Shown here piece by piece: positions 1-11,910 of a DNA stretch of 64,000 nt. The first letter of the stretch is position 1; every line of letters begins with the position of its first letter. The stretch comes from Saxidomus purpurata (taxonomy: Eukaryota; Mollusca; Bivalvia; Venerida; Veneridae), in contig JAFMSR010000003.1 of assembly GCA_022818135.1 (NCBI GenBank), positions 12,454,861 to 12,518,860 on the forward strand, given 5' to 3'. The notes under the pieces are model-generated. The model was given only the letters and a program-made list of their open reading frames with translations. It made no database searches and was not told the DNA's origin. The translations under genes were made by a program, and so were the position numbers.

Positions 1-920
1 GAGAAAAAGTCAATTTTGGTTGTGAAAGCGATTATATTTTTTAAGGTATATTCCAGTCTTACAGATATTTCCTTTCCCATGAAGTAACCCACCTCACCTG
101 GTTTGCTTCCATACGGTACTGCTCTTTCTGGTCAGTATGATTGTCCTGTTGAAATCTAGGTCAAGTTTAAATATTGCCCATCCGAGTACAAAATCTAGGT
201 CACCAGATCAAATTATACAAAAACTTTGTGCATGCAATGGAGTCTTCATTATTCATCTGAACTTGGGGTCAGAATGGCTATTTTGAAGAAAAACAGTGGT
301 GTTCAGATGTGGGTTTTCTTTGGTTAAAAACTAGGTCAAATCTGAATGTTTGACAAAACAATTTCTTGGGAAAGTTTGAAACTGGATTACTTGGGGGTCA
401 AAACAATGTCACTAGAACAAATCAAATTAATACCCAGTTGTCATGAAAATTGGGTGTGAGAATCAATCACCTTGTAAATTTTTCAGAATGTCCCACATCA
501 AGTTGTTCAGAATAGAAAATAGATATTGTTGAACTTTTATTAGTTAAAAATGCATTTTATGTGTAGCTAAACTTAGATTATATTCCTAATATGTCGTGGC
601 ATTATTTTCATTTTTAGCTCCCAATCTGTGTTTAATGTGAGCTATTGTGGTTGCTTGTTGTCTGTCATCTGTCCACTCTTAACCTTTTGTATGTAATAGA
701 GAGTGCATTTTTCATTGGATCTTTATGAAACTTGGTCAGAAATGATTGCCTAGGTCTAGTTTGTGTGTCAAATCATAAAATACGGGTTATCTAAGGTTTT
801 CAACTAGGTCACCAGATGAAATCCTGGATATACCTTGTGTTTTCAATAGAGGCCACATTTACAACCTACTCATTATGAAAATTGATGAACTATTTCCAAG
901 TTAAATTGGAATTTTTGGCA
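1..920. repeat. Diverged repeat units with CTAGGTCACCAGATC
   Basis: AAATCTAGGTCACCAGATCA at about 190 recurs as ACTAGGTCAAATCTG (330) and ACTAGGTCACCAGATGAAA (808). Related units occur at 6620-6830. A degenerate element end, TTTTTAGCTCCC...GTGAGCTATTGTGG, lies at 614-655. No gene is seen. Confidence 0.55.
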
Positions 921-1139
921 GATAAGTATTTTTTTCTATATAACGGGTTTGTATGCCTAAATTTTGTTTTTGCGCCCCATTGTTAGACATAAAAATAAAT
1001 ATATGGCTAACAACTGTGTGCATTAAAAAAACTTAGGCATGCCCGCCTCTGAAATGTATGCCAAGTTTTTATTTAATGGTGTGCATGTAATTTTTTAGTT
1101 CAGTCAATTTTCAGTATGGGTATGTTTGAGTCATGCCCC

Positions 1140-2418
1140 ACTTAAGTCCGGGTGTGTGCCTAATATTTTAGTCACACTCCAGTTGTCTAGATGCACACCT
1201 AAATTTAATTACACCCCACATAATTTTGGGTGTGTGCCAATTTTTTTTAGTTAAGTGGTGTTTGATTACAAAATTTGGCACGCACCCATACTTAAGTGGG
1301 GCGTACTTAAAAATTTAGGCGCACAGTCATACCTCAGTGGGGCGTACTTAAAAAATTAGGCGGGCACCCATACTTAAGTGGGGTGTACTTAAAACTTTAG
1401 GCGCGCACTCATACCTCAGTGGGGCGTACTTAAAAAATTAGACACGCACCCATACTTAAGTATGGGGGTGTACTTAAAAATTTAGGCGCGCACTCATACC
1501 TCAGTGGGGCGTACTTAAAAAATTAGACGCGCACCCATACCCAAGTGGGGCGTACTTAAAAAATTAGGCGCGCACCCATACCAGAGTGGGGCGTACTTAA
1601 AAATTTTGGCGCGCACCCATACCCGGGTGGGGCGTACTTAAAAATTTAGGCGCGCACTCCATACCAAAGTAGGGCGTACTTAAAAATTTAGGCGCGCACC
1701 CATACCCAATGGGGCACTTAATAAGTGGGGCGTACTTAAAAATTTTGGCGCGCACCCATACCCAGGTGGGGCATACTTAAAAATTTAGGCGCGCACTCAT
1801 ACCTCAGTAGGGTGTACTTAAAAATTTTGGCGCGCACCCATACCCAAGTGGGGCGTACTTAATAAGTGGGGCGCGACCCAACCAAACTGGGGCGTACTTA
1901 AAAATTTAGGCGCGCACTCATACCTGGATGGGGTGTACTTAAAAATTTTGGCGCGCACCAATACCTAAGTGGGGCGTACTTAAAAATTTAGGCGCGCACC
2001 CATACCAAAGTGGGGCGTACTTAAAAAATTTAGGCGCACACCCATACCCAAGTGGGGTGTACTTAATAAGTGGGGCGTACTTAAAAAATTAGGCGCGTAC
2101 CCATACCTGGGTGGGGCGTACTTAAAAATTTAGGCGCGCACCCATACCCCAGTGGGGCCTGCTTAAAAAATTTGGCGCGCACTCGTACCTCAGTGGGGTG
2201 TACTTAAAAAATTAGGCGCGCACCCATACCCCAGTGGGGCCTACTTAAAAAATTTGGCGAGCACCCATACCTAAGTGGGGTGTACTTAAAAAATTTGGTG
2301 CGCACTCAAACCTAAGTGGGGTGTACTTAAAAAATTGTGTGCACTCATACCTTAGGGCGTAACTGAAAAATTTGGCGTGCACCCATACCTAAGTGGGGTG
2401 TAACTAAAAAATTAGGCA
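1140..2418. repeat. 41-bp minisatellite, about 28 units
   Basis: The unit is close to GTGGGGCGTACTTAAAAATT plus TAGGCGCGCACCCATACCCA plus A. Units at 1504 and 1545 are exactly 41 bp apart. Both ends are more diverged (1140-1250 and 2290-2418). Each unit contains GGCGCGC and GTACTTAA, so the array alternates GC-rich and AT-rich blocks. Confidence 0.92.
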
Positions 2419-2439
2419 CACCCATTTAACTTCCGTTAT

Positions 2440-2650
2440 ATGAATTTCAAAATGATCTAGGAATACAAATTTTATATGGCAGAGAAATTGAAAAGTACGT
2501 CCCTAATTCTCTGCAATATAATTTGAACCGATCATTTTGAAATTTATATAATGAAAGTATCTACCTTTTATGCACCAATAGCTAAAAATAAGCTTAACTG
2601 ATACTTGAAGGGTTGATGATAAAATAAAAAAGGAAAAAGGCAGGTGGTCT
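2440..2650. repeat. Repeat family P, copy 1, with inverted-repeat arms
   Basis: ATATGAATTTCAAAATGATC (about 2439-2458) is inverted as GATCATTTTGAAATTTATAT (about 2530-2549). Downstream come GAAAGTATCTACC and GGGTTGATGATAAAATAAA, which recur at 5150-5305 and 45650-45745. Confidence 0.6.
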
Positions 2651-2689
2651 CGTTTAGTATATTTTTTGTTTGCCTAAATTTTTATGCAT

Positions 2690-3400
2690 CCCATTGTTAC
2701 TACTCACCGTCCGTTGTTCTTTCCTTCAAATGACATCTCTGAAACCGCTAGTCTAATGCTGATGGGGTTGGCATGGATGTTCCTTGCATGAAGCCTAAAC
2801 AAAAATGTTAAAAAAGTCCATTCATTGCAGAACTTTGGTATGAAGCACTGCCTAGTGGACAAGATTGTTCACATTATGCCCCTTAGCTTTAAATTGGCCT
2901 AGCATGGGGATCACTTGATTTTACATAGGCTTACTGGAGAAAAAAAAGTAAAATCTTCTCTGAAACCACAAAGCCTAGATCTTGGATATTTACCATGTAC
3001 CATTGTTGCCTAGTTGAGCTCAACCAAGATTTTTCAAATCATGACTAACTTATTAAAATTGACCCCTGCAGGGGTATCACTTGATTTTATATAAGCTTAT
3101 ATCAGAAAAATTATTTCAAAATTTTTTATCTGAAACTAGAGTAGATTATGTGGCATGTAGCATTGCCTAGTGGAAGTCTTCCAAGATTGTTCAAATTATG
3201 ATCTCAAAACTGACCTTGCCCTAGGTTTATATAGCAGAAAAATTAAAATCTTCTCCGAAACCGCAAGGCCAACAACTAACATTTTTGCCATGTACTATTG
3301 GGTAATGGACCTCTACCAAGATTGTTCAAATCATGACCCCCAGATCAAAATTGACCCTGACAGGATAAAGCCTGCATCCATCACACATTTGCCAGGAGCA
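2690..3400. repeat. F-family internal units, tandem
   Basis: Three to four diverged units of about 170-190 bp with AAGATTGTTCAAAT, GGGGATCACTTGATTTTA and CTCTGAAACC. The stretch begins after CACCGTCCGTTGTTC (compare the end of element F2) and probably represents another copy with unclear outer ends. It contains no gene. Confidence 0.55.
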
Positions 3401-3638
3401 TGACTATTTAAGTATTCAAGTGAATTAATTTAATCTGTACACACAGAGGACATTGAAAGGAAGTGCTGTGTACAAGAGCCTTCACTCTAGCTTGTTTTAT
3501 CTCCCGTTATTGAATTTTCTTGGCAGGGCCATTACGTCTTAAGTACTGAACTGAATTGATTCAAATTGAATACACTCACAGCGGAGTGTAGTGTATTGCA
3601 GAGCAGTGTATCAGAACCATAACCGTACCTTACTCTAT

Positions 3639-4338
3639 GTTTAGCTCATCAGTGAGCTTTTAGATCACTCTGTCCGGGTTCCGTCATACGTAGTCCGTCT
3701 GTCCGTCCACCATTTCCTTCAAACAACATCTCTGAAACCACAGGGCCAATGTTGATGAAACTTTGCAGGAATGTTCCTTGCATGAAGTTCTATCAAAGTT
3801 GTTCCAAGAATTTTATTCAATGCAGAACTCTGGTTGCTATGGCAACAAATAGGAAAAACTTTAAAAATCTTTTCTGAAATCACAAGGCCTACAGCTTAGA
3901 TATTTAGCATGTGACATTGGCTAGTGGAACTCTACCAAGATTGTTCAAATTATGAGCCCCTGGTCAAAATTGACCCTGCCCTGGGGTCACTGGGTTTTAC
4001 ATAGGCTTATATAGGTAAAACTTTATAAATCTTCTCTGAAACCACAAGGCCTAGAGCTTAGATATTTAGCGTGTAGCATTGTCCAGTGGACTTCTACCAA
4101 GATTGTTCAAATCATGACCCTCTAGTCAAAATTGACCCTTCCCGGGAGGGGGGAAGTCACTTGATTTCACATATAGGGAAAACTTAAAAAAAACACAAGT
4201 CCGACAGGCAGATAATAAATACTTGAAATGTTACTTAGCATTGTGTAGTGGACATCGACGAATTATGTTAGAATCAACCCCTTTTCATAGTCAATGGTAG
4301 TCACGTGAGCGATATAGGGCCATCATGGCCATCTTGTT
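3639..4338. mobile_element. F-family element, inverted relative to F1
   Basis: TTTAGCTC...GTGAGCTTTT at 3640-3662 and CACGTGAGCGATATAGGGCC...CTTGTTTA at 4302-4338 are the reverse complements of the F1 ends. Between them are F-type units with TCTGAAACCACAAGGCCTA and CTACCAAGATTGTTCAAAT, and TCCGTCTGTCCGTCC next to the left boundary. Confidence 0.65.
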
Positions 4339-4339
4339 T

Positions 4340-5337
4340 AGTTATCTCCCCTTGTTGTTTTTTCATACAACACTTTATACCGGATTCAAAGAAATGTGTT
4401 TAAATATTGTACACAGACAGGGCATTAATTTTACACACAAACAGAGGACATTGAGAGGGAATGCAGTGTAAAAGGACCTTAAATCTAGGTTGTCCTATTT
4501 TTTAATTATCTCCCTTTATTACTTTTTCTTGGTGGGACCATTACTCCCTAAGAGCTGAACTGAATTGATTCAAATTGCATACAGCCATAGAAGACATTTA
4601 GATGCTGTATAGTGTCCAATAACCATAACTCAAATTTTCCCTGGTTTTGAGTTCTCTCCCTTTATTAATTTTTGCACAAAGCGTATAATTTCAGATTTTT
4701 AGAGTAGAAGGGCGACATAGACACAGACAATGCAAGTCAATAACACTCAACACGTTTTAATTACTAATCTTTTATTAAATTAGAACCTTTACCTTATTCA
4801 TTCTTCTCGCGTCTAATTGCCTGGTCATAGAAAGAGAACTTAATGAAGTGAAGATAATGTCTAACATGGCTCCTTATATAGTCAAAACTTCAATACTCTT
4901 CTTGTCTAGAACTACAAGGGAATGCAGCATAATGTAATGGATGTCTACCAAGATCGTTCAAATCAGGATCCCACAGTCAAAATTTACGCGTTTTGCTATT
5001 GTTGACCATGTATTGGAGCCAATGGTATCAAGGTGAGCCACATAGGGGCATCTTGTGTTTATTTAATTATATACCCTTCCAATATCAACGCATGAAAGCG
5101 ACCATGTCAGGTCTTGACCTTAAATTAAAATCTCTGCCATGTGATTTGTACCACTTGATCATTTTGAATTTCATGCAACAGAAGTATCTACCCAGTGTCT
5201 TCATAAATGCAAGACATGGTAGCGTTCTTGCACCGACAGTTAAATATAAGATGGCATATATTGTAAGGGTTGATAATTAAATAAAGGAAAAGGCAGGTGG
5301 CACAATAGAATATAATATGGTTTTAACAGAGAACATT
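4340..5337. repeat. Element remnants and repeat family P, copy 2
   Basis: AAGGTGAGCCACATAGGGGC near 5030 is an inverted F-family end, preceded by F-type sequence (GTCTACCAAGATCGTTCAAA). From 5150 to 5305 a P copy carries GATCATTTTGAATTTCATGC, CATAAATGCAAGACATGG and AAAAGGCAGGTGGCAC. The rest (4340-4880) shows no gene. A 95-residue open frame here is chance. Confidence 0.5.
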
Positions 5338-5690
5338 GGTGGTGTTGTGGTCGAGTGGTTAATGTTCTGGACTACCAATCCGGAGGTCCCTGGTTCGAAT
5401 CGCGGCCGGGGCACTGGAAATTTCAGAGACGTTTTTCAGTGCTTTCCACCAATCTGGAGATGAACTTAAAACCCAGAAGTAGTCTCTACACACCGGGCAT
5501 AAAAGAACAAGGGGTCTTATAGTAAAAGAGCTAGGGTCTGGTACCCGGATTCCCTTGTATCTGCATCTGTCTCTCTTCGCCCAGGGTCGGCAAGGGTGTT
5601 TGGAGAAGTGCTGACAAGATTTTTGATATTCAGGTCCCAAGGACCTTCACCTTTGAGCTAGTGACCCGAAATTATATACTTTAGGACATA
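5338..5690 (+). repeat. tRNA-derived SINE
   Basis: The head has a box A (TGGTCGAGTGG at 5348) and a box B (GGTTCGAATC at 5392-5401) at tRNA spacing, followed by a non-tRNA body of about 290 bp. The antisense frame gives the AAIRTRDLRIGSP string typical of tRNA heads. Lack of a foldable acceptor stem and the long tail argue against a functional tRNA. The 3' boundary is approximate. Confidence 0.75.
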
Positions 5691-5699
5691 AGTTCTGTC

Positions 5700-6590
5700 C
5701 GGTTCAAAATTATTAAAATTATATTTCAATTATACGTTGCTCTTAGTTTTTTATTTGCATTTATATTTTGAGACTGCTTGCTACATCACAAGGTTATAAG
5801 AATTCTATACCAAAACATTCAATCAACCGTGACGGCATAAACCATGAATTTTAAATTTATCTAAATTTTATGTACATGAAGCTTATAACCCAAAACATTT
5901 CAAGTGATTTTTGTTATCAAAGGATAGTCCTATCGAAAGACGTAGATATTTTGACAAATACTCAAAAAATGATGTTATAACGAAGCTTTCAAGATTGCAA
6001 AATTTGCCTTTATGTTGACTGGAGGTCATAGCCTATAACAAATGATGCATATGCGTTAAAGCCACGAAATTCTATTCACGTCAAGAACATTGAAAATGTA
6101 TTTAGTTGTTCGAAATGACGTGACATTATTAGCTTTTCTAAGTATGAATAAAAATATTCAAATTCTTTATTGAGTTACCTAACAGAACTATTTAGTTTTA
6201 AGTATTGTATGCACAAACTTCATACTGATGTTTCCTGTAACAAACGAATATCTAGCAAGAGATGACAATATATTTAGTTTTCAGTCACTTGACCTATTTT
6301 TCTGTGAAAATTTGAAATCAATCTAACAAAAAAATGAAGAAGCTATGGCCAATTCTCAAAATCCGACAAAAATCATGATTTTACCCAAAAAAACAGGTCA
6401 CACTTAAGCATCTTAAGGAGATAATGTAAACAAGTTTCCCAAGTTTCAAAGTGATAGCTTTGACAGTTTCTAAGTATGTAACCTAAACGCAAAACTTAAC
6501 CAACGCCGACAGCAACGATGACGACGACGCGGACAATCAAGTGACGACAATAGCTCGTCATTTTTTAAACAAGATTCACACAAGCTAAAA
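5700..6590. other. AT-rich stretch; degenerate G-family right end
   Basis: No gene or clear repeat in 5700-6280. From about 6300 the sequence matches the inner right part of G-family elements (GTGAAAATTTGAAATCAATC; CAGGTCACACTTAAGCATCT), ending with a GACGACGACG run and CAATAGCTCGTCATTTTTTA at 6548-6570. The terminal inverted repeat itself is lost. Confidence 0.5.
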
Positions 6591-7910
6591 AGCTTCTTAG
6601 GTGAGCTTTTAGGATGGATGATTATCTAAATGAAATCTAGGTATAAATTGTATACAGGTTAACTTTGGTTAAAAACTAGGTCAGCAGATCAAAACATAGA
6701 AAACTTTTTGTTTTTTATTTTGGGGGGATTTTTACCTTAATTCATGAAAATTTGTAATGTATGTCCATATTAGGCAAACTTTAAATGTGGGTCACCTGGT
6801 GCTAAAAACTAGGTCACACGATCAAGTCAAAGAAACATTTTGTTAATACCATAAAATCGTCGTTACACATCAATATAAATTTTATTATCAAGGGCTTATC
6901 CAATGTTTAGCTGAACTTAGAGGAAAAATAAGAATTCATCCGGAATCTGAGAAATTACTAAAACCCTTGAGCTCCAACTCAGGTCAGTACCCAAGAGGCC
7001 ACGACTTGAAATGTCATCATATGTATGAAACCCTTTCCAAAATAACATAACTCGTGTCCCTGAATCAAAATGAAACAAGAGCCATGTCAGACACCCGCCG
7101 AGCACTCTTTCGATGACCAAACAATTTGAGGTGAGAGGCATGGATATGGTAAAGGTTCTGATTAAATAAAATATAAGCAATTGGCGGGAGATAATTAGGC
7201 AAGGTAGAGTTATTGTTCTTGGGCATGTACTCCCGATCACTGTGCTCTATCACTGTATGAAGTTTCAAGTAATATCCTTAAGTAATTTTGAGTTATGCTA
7301 GGGACAAGATTATGCTCTGTACAATCAATAAAGAGTGACAATAAAAAAACCTCAGAGTTATTGTTCTTTGACACTGAACTTTCCGTGTATTTGCAATTTG
7401 AAGGAATTTCTTACAGTGCTTTTCGAGCTATGATCAAGACAAGAAAATGTAATAAAGGGGGATACAAATGTATTTCAATATAAGAAAGGTACAGTAAAGG
7501 TTCTTGAGTACTGCACTTCCCTTCATTGTACTCTATAACTGTATAAAGTTTCAAGAAATTCCTTCAGTACATTTGGAGTTATGCTCCGGACAAGAAAAAT
7601 TAAGAACATGTAACAAAGAGAGGTAATTAAAAAAAGGGCAAGATAGAGTTAAGGTTTTTGAATAATGCACTTCCTATCATTGTGCTCTAACACCGTATTA
7701 AGTTTCAAGTATTTCCCTTCAGTAACAAATGGGAATAATTCAAAATTAGGCAAGGTAGAGTTATGGTTCTTGGGCACTGTACTTCCACTCATTGTGATCT
7801 ATCACTGTATTACGTTTCACGTAATTCCCTTGAATACTTTCATAGTTATTCTCTGGACAAAAGTGTGACGGACGGACGCACGGACGGAGCCCATTACTAT
7901 TTCCCCTCCG
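6590..7910. repeat. Tandem units with GTAGAGTTATGGTTCTTGGG
   Basis: From about 7190 four units share GGCAAGGTAGAGTTATGGTT, TCATTGTGCTCTATCACTGT and GTATGAAGTTTCAAGTAAT, and end with GACGGACGGACGCACGGACG and TTTCCCCTCCGCC at 7867-7912. The same units form part of copies E and H (20880-21280, 31860-32850). Upstream (6600-6830) are CTAGGTCA-type units. Open frames here are repeat-derived. Confidence 0.65.
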
Positions 7911-8310
7911 CCAAGGATATGAATGATCTATTACCTGACGATTTTAAATGGAGAGAAATTTACAAATTATAATCAAAACCAACAAATTCATCTTACACCC
8001 TCATGTGTTAGACGAGTCTCGTGCTCTGAATGGCGTCAGAACGAACTATTTATATGAATGACAGCTTAAAGGTATGTCATTAGTTTTATGCTTCTGCTAT
8101 TATTAGAAGATAATGGTATACAAGAGAAAGAATATATCACTGGCTGCAAGTGCGGATGGGGATATCTAGCTCTTTTACGAATAGACCCCTTGGTTCTTTT
8201 ACTTTTCTGGCGTATAACACGTGTCTCTAAAGGGGTGGGAAACACTGAAAAGTGTCGATTGCGGTCTATTTGTTACATTTGACCCTTCTGTAATCTACTT
8301 TTTAGGTATG

Positions 8311-8360
8311 ATAAACTTTGGCCCCTTTGGCCCCTTTGGCCCCTTTGGCCCCTTTGGCCA
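8311..8360. repeat. 9-bp tandem repeat (TTTGGCCCC)
   Basis: About five perfect copies of TTTGGCCCC, a self-similar GC-rich tract in otherwise AT-rich DNA. Confidence 0.92.
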
Positions 8361-8458
8361 AGAAAACGGTGATTAAACTGGTTTGCAAAAAAAAACAACC
8401 TGCAATTTGAATATTTCTATAAAAGTGATTCATTTACAGTCCCTGCAATAATGGAGAC

Positions 8459-8927
8459 AAACAAGAGCTGTCATTAGGACAGCGTACTCGACTTTTTTAG
8501 TGCTTGCCAATAAAACAAAACTTTGACAGTTAAGGGCACACGTGACTTTAACTAGGAATTTCTAAGTACAAATCAAGAAACATTTTCACCACAGAGTTAT
8601 CTTCTCTTGATACAGATGGGGGTAATGATGCAAACAAGTATTCCAATTTTCAAAGCAATAAGTCAAAGGGTTTAGCCAATAGTGGATTTGACCCCATTTC
8701 AAAGTCGAAAAAGGGCCATTATTCTGACAAAAAACCTTGACAGTGTTATTTTACCCTTGTCTGTTCATTGAGGTTATGATGGTAAACAAGTATGGTAAGT
8801 TTCAAGTAATACCTCTAATTGTTTTGAAATAAAGTAGGATGGCACGTAAAGCTTAACCAAGGTGTGACACCAACGCGGACGTCGACGCGAGTAGGATAGC
8901 TCCCCTTTTCTTAGAAAAGTCGAGCTA
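8459..8927. mobile_element. Hairpin/inverted-repeat element copy A
   Basis: Left hairpin GCTGTCATTAGGACAGC, then CTCGACTTTT (8487-8496), with AAAAGTCGAG inverted at 8915-8924. One and a half B-type units lie between. A second right-end fragment follows at 8935-9133 (GACAGAGTTATATTCTCTTG to GAAAGTCGAGCTAAAA), so the two may be a truncated tandem pair. Confidence 0.7.
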
Positions 8928-9229
8928 ACTAAGTGCCATAAACAGTGACAGAGTTATATTCTCTTGTCTGTAGATGGAAGATACGATGTTGAACAAGTAA
9001 GGTAAGTTTCAAAACAATACCTCTCATGGTTTTGAAATAAAATGGGGTGGTACGAAAAACTTAACCAAGGTGTGACACCAACGCCGACGCCGAGGCGAGT
9101 AGGATAGCCCCCTTTTCTTCGGAAAGTCGAGCTAAAATTATGAAATGTAGAGTTATGGTTCTTTAACCCTGAATATCCCCTCATTGTGCTCTATCATTGT
9201 ATGACGTTTCAAGTAAGTAGATATACATA

Positions 9230-9475
9230 ATGTGAAAAAGAAACAAAGGTTTTCTTCTATATATTACATGTGTAAAAAAAGCAAAGGGCCATAATTCAGG
9301 CAAAATTGATCCAAACACAAAACCCAGACAATATGCACGAGGGCACTTGATGACAACAGTTGTGTGAGAGTTTGGTTTAAATATCTTGAGAAATGTAGGA
9401 GGAAGTGGGCACGTGACAGTATTCTTCTATATATAACATATGTGGAAAAAAAAGCAAAGGGCCATAATTCAGGCA

Positions 9476-9511
<36 letters not shown>

Positions 9512-10383
9512 CTTGCTCTGTGTTGGGTTTGAACCGCTGGTCTCATGAGAAATTTTGTCATCTTACTGTAACAGAATACTCCAAAGTATACAGGACTGGT
9601 AATCTATTCTAAAAATAGACAGTAATAACAGAGTATTCTCCCTTTTATAATAACAGAGTATTCTCCCTTTTTTATATACTAAAATAAGGAGACACAAAAT
9701 TGCTAACGGACGGACTGACGGATGACCAGGGGCAGAACATTATATATTCAAAATTCTTTAGTTCACAATTATAGTTCTGTAAAAGTTTGGTTGAAATCCC
9801 TTGAGAAATGTAGGAGTTGCACACAGAAGAGTATTTCTCTATATATATTACATTATGTGGAAAAAAACAAAGGGCCATAATTCTGTCAAAAATGATCAAA
9901 TCACAAAACCCCGACAATATGCGCCAGGGCACTTGGTGACAACAATTCTGTGAAAGTTTGGTTGAAATCCCTTGAGAAGTGTAGAAGGAGTTGCGCACAG
10001 AAGAATTACATGTGAAAAAACAAAGGGCCATAATTCTGTCAAAAATGACCAAATCACAAAACCCGGAAAATATGCGCCAGGGCACTTCATGACAATACTT
10101 CTGTGAAAGTTTGGTTGAAATCCGTTGAGAAATGTAAAAGGAGTTGCGCACAGAAGAATTACATGTGAAATAAACAAAGGGCCATAACTCTGTCAAAAAT
10201 GACCGAATCACAAAACCCGGAAAATATGCGCCAGGGCACTTCATGACAATACTTCTGTGAAAGTTTGGTTGAAATCCGTTGAGAAATGTAGGAGGAGTTG
10301 CGCACAGAAGAAATTGTTTACGCCCGCCCGCCGACATACCCCAATCTAATAACCAGGATTTTTCCTTCGGAAAACCTGGTTAA
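9230..10383. repeat. 153-bp tandem units ending in a strong hairpin
   Basis: About six units share AAAGGGCCATAATTCTGTCA, ATATGCGCCAGGGCACTT and GTGAAAGTTTGGTTGAAAT. Unit starts at 9871, 10024 and 10178 are 153-154 bp apart. The right end is a hairpin (10351-10381), AACCAGG...CCTGGTT, with inner TTTTCC-TTC-GGAAAA, directly followed by sequence of a different family. A 221-residue antisense open frame here is repeat read-through. Confidence 0.75.
9482..9511. repeat. Poly(A) tract
   Basis: About 30 consecutive A within the 153-bp unit array, followed directly by unrelated sequence (CTTGCTCTGTGTTGGGTTTG). It may mark the 3' end of a retroposed fragment. Confidence 0.8.
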
Positions 10384-10790
10384 AAAACATTGGTGAAAAT
10401 GATGACAGTAAAGATAAATTTTAAGTTTCAAGTCAATACGTTCGATAGTATTCAAGATATTTGACTTCATAAAAATCTTTAATAAAAAATTCAAAGTTAA
10501 AAAGGGGCATAAATCTGTCAAAAATCAAAACAGAGTTATGGGGATTGTTTCCTTAGGTGTAGATGTTGATGGTAGACACATACTTTGAGTTTCAAGTCAA
10601 TGCCTTTAGTAATATTCAAGATATTTGACTTTATAAAATCTTTTACCAAAAATTCTAAATTAAAAAGGGGCATAAAATTGTCAAAAATCAAAACAGAGTT
10701 ATGGGGATTGTTTCCTCATGTGTAGATGTTGAGGGTAAACATACATTTTGAGTTTCAAGTCAATACCTGATATGTGCTTAGTACATTTAA
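10384..10790. repeat. Two to three C/D-type 164-bp units
   Basis: AAAAAGGGGCATAAATCTGT and GTAGATGTTGATGGTAGACA match the core of copies C and D. No terminal repeat is present on either side. Confidence 0.75.
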
Positions 10791-11910
10791 AAAAACGCAA
10801 CATTTTTTAAGTCAAATAATTTAATTTAACAAATAATGGGGAAAAACAGTTGTTTATATTCTAATTGTCCTTTCCATTGACTATTGTCTTGTGGTGTTAT
10901 TTTCTTATAAACGACACGAACAAATGGTAAAAATGCAAAAATTAAAAAAATCAATATTTGCAATTAAATTTTTATTCTGATAATTTTTCGAAAAGGTTAA
11001 CAAATCAATATGTTTAGAATTGAGACAACCTAAGAAAAATCACTTAACATTGATAATGTTTGTCATAACCAAAATGAAAATCTGGTATGTCTATTAATTT
11101 TGTAATTTTGTTAAATCTTAGCTACATTCCCCTTATTTGTTAATGAAACCACTATTTTAAGCATTAATTTTGTGAAATGAACCCATTTGTCTCACAAATT
11201 TTGAATGACTTAAGATATTTTCCGTAAAAATGGCAATATTTTCATTTAACCATAGACCCCACAAAACATTTATGATTGATGCAAAACCTATCACAACATG
11301 TTATTTCAGACTAAAACAATACTTTAGTGTTAACTTTGTTCACGACTTATTTTCAAATTTTCAAAGGCAAACAAGGGTCATAATTTGTACTAAATTTATA
11401 CAAGAGTTATCTGTCTTGGATGTGTGACACCACTTAAAACATTAACAAAGTTTCAGGTCAATATCATAAGAGGTTACTGAGAGATGTGCATGATAGTACC
11501 TAGCAGGCAAAACTTCAAAGTCAAACAAGGGCCATAATTTGTATCAAATTCATACAAGAGTTATCTGACTTGACTGTGTGACACCCCTTAAGACATTAAC
11601 AAAGTTCAAGTCAATATCATAAGTGGTCACTGGGATATGGGCATGATAGTACCTAGCAGGCAACACTTTAACCAAATTTTCAAAGTCAAACAAGGGTCAT
11701 AATTTGTACTAAATATATACAAGAGTTATCTGTCTTGATTGTATGATACCCCTAAATTCATGAAAAAAAATCAAGTCAATATCATAAGTGGTTATTGAGA
11801 TATGTGCATGAAAGTAATTAGCAGGCAAAACTTTAACCAAAGCTGCACCGCCGACGCACAAGTGACTGTAATAGCTCTCTATATTCACCGAATATGGTCG
11901 AGTTTATAAA
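10791..11910. repeat. AT-rich spacer then three ~160-bp units
   Basis: 10791-11330 shows nothing recognisable. From about 11350 three units (154 and 166 bp apart) carry CAAACAAGGGCCATAATTTG, CATACAAGAGTTATCTG and TGATAGTACCTAGCAGGCAA. The right end has GCACCGCCGACGCAC, CAATAGCTCTC and the small palindrome ATATTCACCGAATAT before TCGAG (about 11880-11902). Confidence 0.6.

Noticed and set aside
1140..2418. CRISPR-like or telomeric array
   Set aside because: The 41-bp units have no spacers and no telomere motif. It is an ordinary minisatellite.
4993..5280. 95-codon open frame
   Set aside because: It runs through an F-family end and a P-family repeat; the homologous P copies do not keep the frame.
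5348..5412. Functional tRNA gene
   Set aside because: Box A and box B are good, but no acceptor stem closes around them and a ~290-bp body follows, so a SINE is the better call.
9672..10337. Longest open frame (221 codons, minus strand)
   Set aside because: It is antisense read-through of the 153-154 bp tandem units: the same peptide reappears shifted between frames (TFLNGFQPNFHRS versus ISTKLSQKYCHEV), as expected for repeats rather than a gene.
10351..10381. Rho-independent-type terminator
   Set aside because: The stem-loop resembles one, but this is animal nuclear DNA with no gene upstream. It is better read as an element terminus.
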